Of a stretch of 64,000 nt of DNA, positions 1 to 7,672 are shown in pieces (position 1 is the first letter of the stretch; the number at the start of each line of letters is the position of its first letter). The notes under the pieces were generated by a model. It saw nothing but the letters and a program-made list of their open reading frames with translations. It was not told the origin of the DNA and ran no database searches. Location: NCBI GenBank assembly GCA_937136395.1, contig CAKZOI010000022.1, positions 124,001 to 188,000 on the forward strand. Direction: 5' to 3'. The stretch comes from an uncultured Opitutia bacterium. Its GTDB lineage: Bacteria > Verrucomicrobiota > Verrucomicrobiia > Opitutales > Coraliomargaritaceae. The position numbers and the translations under genes were made by a program.

Positions 1-2
1 TG

Positions 3-254
3 GGGCGTGACCATGCCAGCTTGCGGGAGCACCCTTTCAATACTGCAGGGTGTAATCAGATCGCCGATAGACTCGCGGTGCTGTCTAAAGATTCAGGGCA
101 TAGCGTATCATCGCTGACTTTGGCTTGGTGGCGCACGAAAGGATACTCGGCGCACCCTGTCGTGGGTTGTCGAACCATCGATCAACTTCTCGATAGTTTC
201 CGAAGTGAGGCGGTCACTCCAGACGTGCTCGATGCGCTTCGGGAAATCGATTGA
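3..254 (+). CDS. aldo/keto reductase, C-terminal part (5' truncated by window edge)
   Basis: The reading frame is open from the left window edge to a TGA at 252-254, so this is the 3' end of a longer gene. The visible residues match the last helices of the aldo/keto reductase (AKR) fold: a stretch around TLAWWRTKGYSAHPVVGCRT corresponds to the usual 'ALAWLL..PGV.PIVG.RT..QL' cofactor-binding segment that contacts the 2'-phosphate of NADPH, followed by 'LLDSFRSEAVTPDVLDALREID', the typical AKR tail. A TTG at 21 could be read as a start, but homology continues upstream of it, so the true start lies outside the window. It converges on a second AKR gene 25 bp away. Substrate unknown. Confidence 0.75.
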   Translation, partial: GRDHASLREHPFNTAGCNQIADRLAVLSKDSGHSVSSLTLAWWRTKGYSAHPVVGCRTIDQLLDSFRSEAVTPDVLDALREID

Positions 255-279
255 GTGCTGTTACCTTTGTGTTAAGCGA

Positions 280-1263
280 CTAGTAAGCGCCTCGAATGTG
301 AGAGTGGATGTCAGTTTTGTAAAATTCCGAAAGTGCTGCGTGCACACTTTCGGATAACGGTTCAAGTGCGCTGGCTACAGCATTCTCTCTTGCTTGTTTG
401 GGAGAACTCGCACCTGGAATGACTACGGATACGGCATCATGATCCAATATCCAGCGAAGGGCGAGTTGCGCCATCGTGGCAGTGTCGGGGAGTTTTTCCT
501 GAATCGATTGTGCGAGTTGCACGCCTTTTTCAAAAGGTATTCCCGCAAACGTTTCTCCGACGTTAAAGCACTCACCATTCCGATTGAATTGACGATGATC
601 CGTTTCAACAAAGGTGCTGTTGGCACTGAACTTGCCGCTCAGTAGGCCACTGGCCAAGGGGAGTCGGACGATGATGCCTACACCTGCTGTCTGTGCTTGA
701 GGAAAGAGCTCATCAATTAATTTTTGGCGGAAGATATTGAAGATGACTTGCAATGAGCAGAGCCCTTCTTGTTTGAGGCAGATGAGTCCCTCTTCCACCG
801 TTTCTACGCTGGCTCCAAAATGCTCAATCAAACCTTCGTGTTTGAACGTTCGCAGCCATTCAAAAATTTCGCCGTCGCGTAAAACATCGGTGGGGACACA
901 GTGTAACTGGAGTAGATCGATTCGATTTACCTTCAGGCGCGCCTGCGATGCCAGTATCGATTCAAGGAGTGCATCTTTCGTATAGGCATCTGGAAAGACC
1001 GAGCCTCCACGGCCAAATTTTGTCGCTACACGAATGGGGTGGTTCGTTTGCTGGAGATAGTTGCCGATGAAAGTCTCGCTTTGCCCTGCTCCGTAAACAT
1101 CTGCGGTGTCAAAGAAAGTGGTCCGACTCTCCGCTGCGGCTGATAGTATGTCAGTCGCGGCTTGCTCGTCCAAATCCTGACTCCAGTTACCTCCGATCTG
1201 CCAACAACCTAAGCCGATTTCACTGATTTCGAATCCATTCTTTCCTAACTTGCGCGTGTTCAT
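280..1263 (-). CDS. aldo/keto reductase (putative oxidoreductase)
   Basis: A 327-residue AKR-family NAD(P)H-dependent carbonyl reductase or alcohol dehydrogenase. From the chosen ATG at 1263 the protein starts MNTRKLGKNGFEISEIGLG, the standard first beta strand. The frame is open 12 codons further upstream but adds no family similarity. Catalytic-tetrad context is visible: 'FFDTADVYGAGQSE' (Asp and Tyr), 'RVATKFG' (Lys) and 'DLLQLHC' (His). The C-terminal 'ALRWILDHDAVSVVIPGASSPKQARENA' is the NADP-binding loop. It resembles the YghZ/L-glyceraldehyde-reductase-like group, but the substrate cannot be read from sequence. It sits tail to tail with another AKR and just downstream of a secreted hydrolase on the same strand. 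Confidence 0.9.
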   Translation of the reverse strand: MNTRKLGKNGFEISEIGLGCWQIGGNWSQDLDEQAATDILSAAAESRTTFFDTADVYGAGQSETFIGNYLQQTNHPIRVATKFGRGGSVFPDAYTKDALLESILASQARLKVNRIDLLQLHCVPTDVLRDGEIFEWLRTFKHEGLIEHFGASVETVEEGLICLKQEGLCSLQVIFNIFRQKLIDELFPQAQTAGVGIIVRLPLASGLLSGKFSANSTFVETDHRQFNRNGECFNVGETFAGIPFEKGVQLAQSIQEKLPDTATMAQLALRWILDHDAVSVVIPGASSPKQARENAVASALEPLSESVHAALSEFYKTDIHSHIRGAY

Positions 1264-1316
1264 CGTTAAATTGAATAGAAGATTCAGGCTTTTGCGCAAT
1301 AGCTATCCCAAGGATA

Positions 1317-2330
1317 TCATCGCTGCGTGTCCAGATGTCGACGACAACGCTTTTCGTGTGGAACGGGTTTCCCAGTCGAGTTGACTGGATGTGTGTAAAG
1401 ATACTTCCAGACCGCTTCGTATAGATAGTTGCCGTTTGCATCTTTGGGAGATCGTTTGTTTGGATTGGATGCGCCGTGTGCATGTTTAGGATTTCCGACG
1501 TCGGCACTTGAAGTGAGTCTTCTGCTGTTTTCGTAGGGTGGCGCTGACGTGTCGACATTGACGATCGGACCGAATTGATTGAGACCGAGCATTAGCCAAG
1601 AACGACAGTAATGGTGCCCCGGCCAACCGGCATCTTCAGTGTGTGTGAAGCCGAAGAATCGCTCTGGTGGTGTTGCGGAGTTTTCAGACTGCCAACGCTC
1701 CGTTTGATCACGAGGCCCCGAAAGCATCACAACACGCGCCACTCGAATATGTTTTGCGAGACGTGCCGCAGTGGTCGATCCGTGAGAGGAGCCAGAGAGG
1801 ATGACCTTGTCCCAATCGAGACGCTTGCCGTCAGGGGAAAGAAACTGTTTCCAGTTGCCCTCGGGGTTTTCCTTCTCGAGGTATTTCACGAACTGGTAGG
1901 CACGTTCCATCAAGCCGTCTGGTTTGGCAATGTCGATGAGGTCAGTATGATCTTGTCCCGTTGCCGCTTCAAGCCGAAGCCCCGAGAAGTGGTTGTCATC
2001 CCCGGGTTCGCGGAGCTTATCCATCTTGCCGAACCATTCTCGAGGGTAGGTGACTTGTATCGCATGATGGCCGTAAGCATTCAGCCGTTCGAAAAGCGCT
2101 TTGTGTGGAGCCATGAGCCATATCACCAATCGACCACTGAGGGGCACCGAAGTGTCGACCATTGCGAGTTGCATGTCTGTGGCCCTGCCCTTTTTTGAGA
2201 AGGTGTAGCCTATTTGCGGATACTCTTTTGTCCGAGAATCAATTTCAGATGCACGTGCAGTAATCGTGTATTGTTGACCTTCAGCAGTGAGCACACTACA
2301 AAGAAGGAGATGGATGAACAGAAGTCTCAT
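1317..2330 (-). CDS. secreted alpha/beta-hydrolase fold protein
   Basis: A 337-residue protein beginning with a short hydrophobic signal peptide (MRLLFIHLLLCSVLTAEGQQ), so probably exported. The nucleophile elbow is GSSHGS, following 'DWDKVILSGS', which is the alpha/beta-hydrolase G-x-S-x-G type arrangement. A late His lies in 'PNKRSP..' to 'YLYEAVWKYL', though I cannot assign the Asp/His of the triad with certainty. The overall shape resembles the BPSS1187-like group of secreted hydrolases of unknown substrate; that placement is from memory and unverified. It is transcribed toward the AKR at 280-1263 with a 53-bp gap, so the two may be co-transcribed. The C-terminus is rich in basic residues. 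Confidence 0.75.
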   Translation of the reverse strand: MRLLFIHLLLCSVLTAEGQQYTITARASEIDSRTKEYPQIGYTFSKKGRATDMQLAMVDTSVPLSGRLVIWLMAPHKALFERLNAYGHHAIQVTYPREWFGKMDKLREPGDDNHFSGLRLEAATGQDHTDLIDIAKPDGLMERAYQFVKYLEKENPEGNWKQFLSPDGKRLDWDKVILSGSSHGSTTAARLAKHIRVARVVMLSGPRDQTERWQSENSATPPERFFGFTHTEDAGWPGHHYCRSWLMLGLNQFGPIVNVDTSAPPYENSRRLTSSADVGNPKHAHGASNPNKRSPKDANGNYLYEAVWKYLYTHPVNSTGKPVPHEKRCRRHLDTQR

Positions 2331-2552
2331 CGCTCCAAGTGTAGCGCTTGTGTTGAATATAGCCAGCTTATGCTATACGCCACAGCAGATAAGGGCATTA
2401 GGGGCAGTGGCCGCTAGGGAGAGTTTCCATGAGAATGCGCAGGAATATATGTCAAAATTAAAGCTTAATAATTCGGATGGTGGGTTCTACGGTAGTATTT
2501 AATTACTTTTAACTGTGGATCTTTGATCCTTTACCCCCAACAACCTTAAGCA

Positions 2553-3191
2553 ATGAATGCCAATTTAAGACTTAAAGCGACATGTGTCATCGCCACTTTA
2601 TTGATTACACTAACCGCACACGCTAAGACCATCGCTGACTTTACTAAAGAATTTAGGTCTCCTGAGCCACGAGAAGGATAGGCGTATCAATGGAATCCTA
2701 CAGGAGTTTCTTTGGGGAATTCGGCAGGTTATAAGGATCTTGAAAAAACGCCCGGTGCCCATAATTATAGGGTAGGCCCAAAGGAGTCTGGGGCTGTTGA
2801 GATCATAGATCTCAATGGTGAGTGGATTAAGTTATCGAAAGTGTCGATGCTACCTGGCCGCTCAGCAGCTAGATCCACAGATGATATTTCTCACTACGTC
2901 ATCATCGCTTATACAGTTCAGCCTGGCGAGGGAGGTGAGGCTCGCATTGTAAATAGTCAAATACAGCGTGTGCTTGTAAAAGGAAGTGAGAAGCCCCCTT
3001 CTCCGATCAGTATCTACGTGAATGATAAGCTGATTGGTTCTGACAATGTGAAGGGCTATGAACCTTTTGCATTCGACGTTCCATTGGGTCGTCTAAGCGC
3101 AGGGGACACTGTTTACATTGCTTACGGGTGCCCTGAAGATTCTAATCCTTCTACTGCTAGTTTACAGTTTCAAATTGAAGTCGGAGATTAA
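2553..3191 (+). pseudogene. secreted protein gene interrupted by an in-frame TAG
   Basis: An ATG at 2553 opens a frame with a clear signal peptide (LRLKATCVIATLLITLTAHA) and continues to a TAG at 2679-2681, after 42 codons. The same frame resumes immediately and runs to TAA at 3189-3191. Reading through gives '..EPREG-stop-AYQWNPTGVSLGNSAGYKDL..', where a Trp would fit the 'W-Y-WN-G-GN-Y' pattern I recall from Verrucomicrobiota secreted proteins, so a TGG to TAG change is likely. The remainder is a roughly 170-residue beta-rich domain of unknown function, with no catalytic motif recognised. It is either a recent nonsense pseudogene or a sequencing error. The 222 bp upstream of it holds no convincing gene. 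Confidence 0.7.
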
Positions 3192-3241
3192 CTTGCATCT
3201 TTGGGGGCTTACTGTGTGAGCTCTTTATTTTGAGTTCGATC

Positions 3242-4276
3242 TTATCTGCTGACACCGGACTGCAAGAACTCTTGGTCGTGCTTGGAGAGGCGGGAGATCG
3301 GATACTCAATCCATCGGTCTCTAAGGTAGAATTCAATATCGGCACTACCTGGCTCGTATTTAGCAGGGGCACGAATCGTGCGCCCTCGCACGTCGGTCCA
3401 CATACGAATGGAGATGGACTGTTCGGACTGTTGTCTGCTGCCGGAAGTCGGTCCCGAATCAGTCGGATTGATCGCAGCCCCAGTCACAAGAATCATGGCA
3501 TCGTGCCGCACCGGTTTGGCCCCCAAATACATGCCCCATCGGAAATTCGTGTTACGCTTGGGGCGCGCAAAGACCCCTTCGCCTTCTTTCTTGCCATTGA
3601 AATATACTTCATAATTATGCCCATTTTCTCGGATGCGAATGTCGAAGGGCTTTCCAGTCATGCCCTTTGCCAACAGCTTGTCCTCGCCTCTGCGGCTGTT
3701 GATTTTCACATCACCAGCGTCATTTATGTTGAGCATGACAGACCAGTGATTGATCGGGTTCTTCGCTTGGAAAATACAGCAGTTATGAGGCTTAATGATG
3801 GTATAGGTAGCCACCCACTCCTGCCAACCATCACCCTTCTTCCAGCTGAAGCCACTGTGGGCTTCGATTCGTGCCGCGAGCTTTCGGCTATTTCTGACGT
3901 TCTCCTCGTCTTTAAATAGTCGAAAGATTTGGGTATTGCCATCTTCTTGATACCATCTGGACCACTTTGCGAAATCCTTTCGATCGATCGAACTGCTGCC
4001 TATAGTGTGGATTTTGATGTCTTGGATCAGTGGACGGTGTGCATTAGAGCTGCCCTTGAAAAGGTCGTGATTGATTTTAACCTTAGAGCCAGTGAAACCC
4101 TTGCCCGAGTTGCGTCCCCGTGGGAGTTTCCCGCTCTTCATCACTGCATCGAAAATCGGATCTGAGCCAATTTGAGTATAGAACCGTTCCTCCGGCCCTG
4201 CAAATACTGGACGCGACAGTGTCATGCTGACGATGATATAGCCTGCGGCTTTCAGAACGATGCGTCGCTTTTCCAT
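3242..4276 (-). CDS. exported protein with possible LamG/PL-like fold and C-terminal SHD1-like domain
   Basis: A 344-residue protein. An N-terminal basic and hydrophobic segment ending RPVFAGPEE looks like a signal peptide. The middle part ('GWQEWVATYTIIKPHNCCIFQAK...HWSVMLNINDAGDVKINSRRGED...FDIRIRENGHNYEVYFNGKKEGEG') has the alternating strands and 'YEVYFNGK' turn of concanavalin-like carbohydrate-binding or lyase folds, so polysaccharide binding is plausible. The last 60 residues, starting 'RMWTDVRGRTIRAPAKY' and ending 'PISRLSKHDQEFL', match the SHD1-like repeat common in exported Planctomycetes/Verrucomicrobia proteins. Exact function unknown. The gene converges on the interrupted gene at 2553-3191 with a 50-bp gap. 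Confidence 0.65.
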   Translation of the reverse strand: MEKRRIVLKAAGYIIVSMTLSRPVFAGPEERFYTQIGSDPIFDAVMKSGKLPRGRNSGKGFTGSKVKINHDLFKGSSNAHRPLIQDIKIHTIGSSSIDRKDFAKWSRWYQEDGNTQIFRLFKDEENVRNSRKLAARIEAHSGFSWKKGDGWQEWVATYTIIKPHNCCIFQAKNPINHWSVMLNINDAGDVKINSRRGEDKLLAKGMTGKPFDIRIRENGHNYEVYFNGKKEGEGVFARPKRNTNFRWGMYLGAKPVRHDAMILVTGAAINPTDSGPTSGSRQQSEQSISIRMWTDVRGRTIRAPAKYEPGSADIEFYLRDRWIEYPISRLSKHDQEFLQSGVSR

Positions 4277-4459
4277 TTTTATAAAATCTAAAAATAACGA
4301 GGTAATGCCATTTCTTCATAAAAATCAAACGACTAGGCTATAGAATTTAGATGGTAGTAGTGCTAGTATAGAGATCGCTCATCATTAAGACTCCTTAGAT
4401 CCTTCTACGACTAGAATATAGAAGCTTGAGTGGATTTTGGAGCATGTTGTATTGAATCG

Positions 4460-5422
4460 ATGAAAATTGTTGTCTTAGACGCGGATACTCTCGGCTTCAA
4501 TCAGATTGCGTGGTCTGAATTGGCTGCATTCGGGGAATTGGTCTTACATCCGACGACCGATCATATGAACGGTGAGGTGCTCCGTCATGCTGAAGGAGCT
4601 GATGTGATCTTGACGAACAAGGTGCCGCTTCAAGGCGATGTTTTGTCTAAGCTCAAGAGCTTGAAATTGATATCTGTGCTTGCGACAGGGTATAATATTA
4701 TCGACCTAGAGCAGGCGAAGGCCTGTGGCGTCACCGTTTGTAATGTGCCTGCATATAGTTCGGCATCGGCCGCTCAACATACGGTCGCATTGATACTTGA
4801 ATTATGTAACCATGCCGGTCTACACAGTCAGAGTGTTCACAACGGTGATTGGATCCGATCGCCACATTTTTGCTATTGGAAGAAGCCTGTGGTTGAATTG
4901 ACAGGTTTGACAGTTGGGATGATGGGCTTCGGTGACATTGGTCGGAGAGCCGCAACGATATTGCATGCGATGGGGGCACGAATTCAAGCCTCGGTGCGCA
5001 CGCCGCGTGACATGCCAGATTGGGAAGGGTTTCGCTGGGTGGATCTCAACGAACTGTTTGCGACTTCAGATATTGTGAGTTTGCATTGCCCAGAAACGCA
5101 GGAGAATCGTGGCTTTGTGAATGAGGCGTTGCTGGCGACAATGAAACCAAGTGCGATGTTTATCAATACTGCACGTGGTGGCTTAGTGGATGAGGAGGCC
5201 TTAGCTCAAGCCTTGCACTGTGGGCAGATTGCGGGTGCAGCCGTCGACGTCGTCTCAGCCGAGCCAATGGCCGAGGACAGCCCACTACTAGGCGTTCCAA
5301 ATTGCATCATTACGCCGCATATTGCCTGGGCGAGTGAGCCGAGCCGTCGGCGCTTGCTGGAAATCTCAGTTGCGAACCTTCAGGCATACTTTGCCGGGCA
5401 AGCTCAGAACGTAGTCGCTTAG
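4460..5422 (+). CDS. D-2-hydroxyacid dehydrogenase (glycerate dehydrogenase-like)
   Basis: A 320-residue NAD(P)-dependent 2-hydroxyacid dehydrogenase that interconverts 2-oxoacids and D-2-hydroxyacids. The start at the ATG of MKIVVLDADTL is preferred; ten codons upstream in frame add nothing. Family landmarks are all present: substrate loop 'VLATGYNIIDLEQAKACGVTVCNVPAYSSASAAQHTVALIL', Rossmann motif GMMGFGDIGRRA, catalytic Arg in NTARGGLVDE, Glu in 'SAEPM' and His in TPHIAW. 'ATGYNIIDL...CGVTVCNVPAYSS..AQHT' is closest to HprA-type glycerate/hydroxypyruvate reductases, so photorespiratory-like or serine-cycle use is possible but unproven. Flanking gaps of about 180 and 250 bp suggest a single-gene unit. 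Confidence 0.92.
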   Translation: MKIVVLDADTLGFNQIAWSELAAFGELVLHPTTDHMNGEVLRHAEGADVILTNKVPLQGDVLSKLKSLKLISVLATGYNIIDLEQAKACGVTVCNVPAYSSASAAQHTVALILELCNHAGLHSQSVHNGDWIRSPHFCYWKKPVVELTGLTVGMMGFGDIGRRAATILHAMGARIQASVRTPRDMPDWEGFRWVDLNELFATSDIVSLHCPETQENRGFVNEALLATMKPSAMFINTARGGLVDEEALAQALHCGQIAGAAVDVVSAEPMAEDSPLLGVPNCIITPHIAWASEPSRRRLLEISVANLQAYFAGQAQNVVA

Positions 5423-5675
5423 AAATTCAGGAATTATCCATGGTCTCTTTTTTAGCACTCAAATTCCTTGTGCCGTCGAAGAGGTGTGGAGTCAATTTTG
5501 TGCGATTTTCAGCTCCCAGTATTCACATGTGAAGCGACGAGTGATGGTCAGTAGGTCTTGAGCTTCGTTGCGGAATTGTAACAGGCCTGAGTCCTAATTG
5601 TTTCAATTGTTTGCTAGGCTGGCAATTGTAGTCATATAATAGACCTCGATTTAGCGTGGGCTGTAACTGTTATTT

Positions 5676-6500
5676 ATGAAGAAGCTAAAATATAGAACGA
5701 TCATTCTCTCGGATGTTCATCTGGGCACGCCTCATTGCAAAATTGACGAAGTCAATGATTTCCTGAAACACACCCGTTGTGACCGCTTGATCCTTAACGG
5801 TGATATCATTGATGCATGGCAATTAAGTCGCTCTGGAAAATGGGAGAGTAGCCATACTCGATTCGTGCGTCTGATATTGAAGAAAATGGAGAAACATGGC
5901 ACTGAAGTTATTTATTTACGTGGCAACCATGATGATCTTCTAAGGCGTTTTATACCTTTGGATTTTATGAATATCCAGATCCGTGAGGACTACGCCTTTA
6001 GTACGGCTCAGGGCAAAGAGTATTTTGTGCTTCACGGAGATGTCTTTGATTTGGTGACCACGCACTTGAAGATTCTGTCGCACATAGGTGATTTTGGCTA
6101 TCAATGGTTGCTCGGATTTAATCGACTATATAGTCGCTGGTGGCGCTGGAAGGGGAAGGGGAATTTCTCATTGAGTAAGTATATCAAAAGTCGTGTAAAG
6201 TCGGCGGTAAGCTTTATCTCTAATTACGAGGAGCAAGTTGTGAAACTCGCAAGGAGCAAAGGCTACGATGGAGTGATGTGTGGACATATTCACACGCCTG
6301 ACAACAAGATGCTCGACGGTGTGCACTACATGAATTCAGGAGACTGGGTGGAGTCCTTGACCTCGATTGTTGAGCACGATGATGGCACCCTAGAAGTGCT
6401 TTCGTATGAAGCTTTTCAGGCAGTGCTAGCGAATGAAGTGATCACGATGTCAGCTGAAGATTTTCAAGGCGAAGCGCTTGCACCGAGCGTGAACGAGTAG
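5676..6500 (+). CDS. LpxH-like metallophosphoesterase (UDP-2,3-diacylglucosamine diphosphatase family)
   Basis: A 274-residue calcineurin-like phosphoesterase. The metal ligands are in order: SDVHLG, NGDIID, RGNHDD, LHGDVFD and CGHIHTP. The spacing and the long helical insert after 'HGDVFD' ('GDFGYQWLLGFNRLYSRWWRW...') match the COG2908 group, which includes LpxH-like enzymes that release lipid X (2,3-diacylglucosamine 1-phosphate) in lipid A synthesis. A broader membrane-associated phosphoesterase role cannot be excluded, since many Gram-negatives hold several COG2908 paralogues. It stands alone, with mscS remnants 70 bp downstream. Its stop TAG is the TAG of a GTAG followed by a short hairpin (6497-6519). 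Confidence 0.85.
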   Translation: MKKLKYRTIILSDVHLGTPHCKIDEVNDFLKHTRCDRLILNGDIIDAWQLSRSGKWESSHTRFVRLILKKMEKHGTEVIYLRGNHDDLLRRFIPLDFMNIQIREDYAFSTAQGKEYFVLHGDVFDLVTTHLKILSHIGDFGYQWLLGFNRLYSRWWRWKGKGNFSLSKYIKSRVKSAVSFISNYEEQVVKLARSKGYDGVMCGHIHTPDNKMLDGVHYMNSGDWVESLTSIVEHDDGTLEVLSYEAFQAVLANEVITMSAEDFQGEALAPSVNE

Positions 6501-6519
6501 CTGTTGCCAGCGGCAGCAG
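6497..6519. repeat. GTAG-headed small hairpin at a stop codon
   Basis: GTAG followed by CTGTTGCC-agc-GGCAGCAG, an 8-bp stem with one G-U pair. The TAG of GTAG is the stop codon of the LpxH-like gene. The architecture matches other GTAG-headed elements in this window, but the hairpin is short and a chance occurrence is possible. Confidence 0.4.
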
Positions 6520-6570
6520 AACTGTATTCTCAGAGTTGCTATTGGTAGGAATTCGCATCAATTTGCGCGC

Positions 6571-7487
6571 ATGGAAGAAGAAATTACTAACGAGACTACC
6601 GCCGAAGCTGCTGCTGGTGTGGCTCAAAGCGCTGAGTCCGTGGTCAAAGCTGTGGACACTACGAATTCAGGCGTCGATTTTGACGCAATCCTGTAAAAGA
6701 TGACGGAGACTGTCTCTGAATACGGTCTGAACATTTTGGCTGCGATTGTGATCTTTGTGGTCGGTCGTATGTTGGCGAACTTTATCACTACTCGCATTCG
6801 CAAGATTATAGAGGCAAAGCAAGTTGAGCCTTCCTTGATCGGCTTTGCTTCGTCCATGCTGCATGCGAGTTTACTGGTGATCGTGGTGACACCGCTTTAG
6901 GTCGGCTTGGGATTCAAACAACCTCTTTTGTGGCGATCATTGGTGCTGCTGGTTTGGCGGTCGGTTTGGCTCTGCAAGGTTCGCTTTCGAATTTCGCTGC
7001 AGGCGTCTTGATCCTCATCTTCAAGCCTTATAAAGTGGGCGATTATGTGGTCGCAGGTGGTGGTGAGGGAATCATTGAAGAAATCGGTATTTTTACGACA
7101 ACTTTGGTCACCCTTGATAACCGTGTGCAGGTGCTTCCAAATGCGATTGCAACTGGTGGAGTGATTGAAAATTACACGAAGAAGGGCACGCGCCGCCTCG
7201 ATCTTGTGGCGGGTGTCAGCTATGGCGATGATATCGCAAAGGTGAAAAAGATTCTGCAAGAAATCCTAGACAACGAGCCACGTATTTTGCCTGAGCCTGA
7301 GCCAACTATCGGCCTTATGGAAATGGGTGATAGCTCGATAAACTTTGCATTCCGCCCATGGGTGAAGGTGGAAGACTATTGGGATTTGTTTTTCCACTTG
7401 CAGGAGCAAATTAAGATCCGTTTCGACGAGGAAAAGATTACGATCCCATTCCCGCAACGCGACGTGCATTTGTTCAAGGCAGAATAA
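6571..7487 (+). pseudogene. mscS: small-conductance mechanosensitive channel (MscS) gene, disrupted twice
   Basis: Three pieces of one MscS gene lie in order. The ATG at 6571 starts an acidic N-terminus that ends at an in-frame TAA (6694-6696, likely from CAA). The frame continues from 6700 as 'MTETVSEYGLNILAAIVIFVVGRMLAN', the first helices of MscS, and ends at TAG 6898-6900. The pore helix 'GRLGIQTTSFVAIIGAAGLAVGLALQGSLSN' then continues in another frame from 6900 to the stop at 7487. Comparing 'VTPL/GRLG' with the family consensus suggests two extra bases (TA) at about 6896-6899. The C-terminal beta and alpha/beta domains are intact. An undamaged MscS relative is present at 41449-42435, so loss may be tolerated. 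A double assembly error is the alternative. Confidence 0.8.
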
Positions 7488-7508
7488 AGGTTTTCTAATG
7501 TTAACTAC

Positions 7509-7539
7509 AAAGGCGCAGCTTTACAGTTGCGCCTTTTTT
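7509..7539 (+). terminator. rho-independent terminator after mscS
   Basis: Stem AGGCGCA / TGCGCCT around a 10-nt loop followed by six T residues, 21 bp after the mscS stop codon. Confidence 0.85.
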
Positions 7540-7548
7540 GTGGTGTAG

Positions 7549-7615
7549 GTAGGGACGCCTGCCCCCAGGCGTCCTCGATATTTCGACTCAGACGGCTGAG
7601 GGCAGCCGTCTCTAC
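7549..7615. repeat. inverted pair of GTAG-headed REP-like hairpins (family B)
   Basis: The forward copy at 7549-7574 starts GTAGGGACGCCTGCCCCCAG and the reverse copy at 7591-7615, read on the minus strand, starts GTAGAGACGGCTGCCCTCAG. Each folds into its own hairpin (ACGCCTG/CAGGCGT and ACGGCTG/CAGCCGT), with G-C swaps at paired positions. The head-outward pair with a 16-nt spacer resembles REPIN units mobilised by RAYT transposases; no RAYT gene is in the window. Confidence 0.75.
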
Positions 7616-7648
7616 CTTGTTTGATGAGAGGATTGACGTGCTCATAAT

Positions 7649-7672
7649 GGGCGCGTCAAGTCGCGCCCCTAC
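7649..7672 (-). repeat. GTAG-headed REP-like element (family C) overlapping a stop codon
   Basis: On the minus strand the element begins GTAGGGGCGCGACTTGACGC and ends GCCC. A near-identical copy lies at 33121-33144. The TAG of its GTAG head is the stop codon of the metalloprotease gene at 7669-10926. Confidence 0.75.

Noticed and set aside
1220-1558. 112-residue minus-strand ORF between the hydrolase and AKR
   Set aside because: Overlaps both confident genes and shows no family similarity.
2287-2502. Small ORF (ATG at 2314) with a ribosome-binding-like AAGGAG
   Set aside because: It overlaps the signal-peptide start of the minus-strand hydrolase; the product has no recognisable feature. A small peptide cannot be excluded, but support is too weak.
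2679-2681. TAG read as pyrrolysine or other recoding
   Set aside because: No recoding element or dedicated tRNA/synthetase visible; a single nonsense change is simpler.
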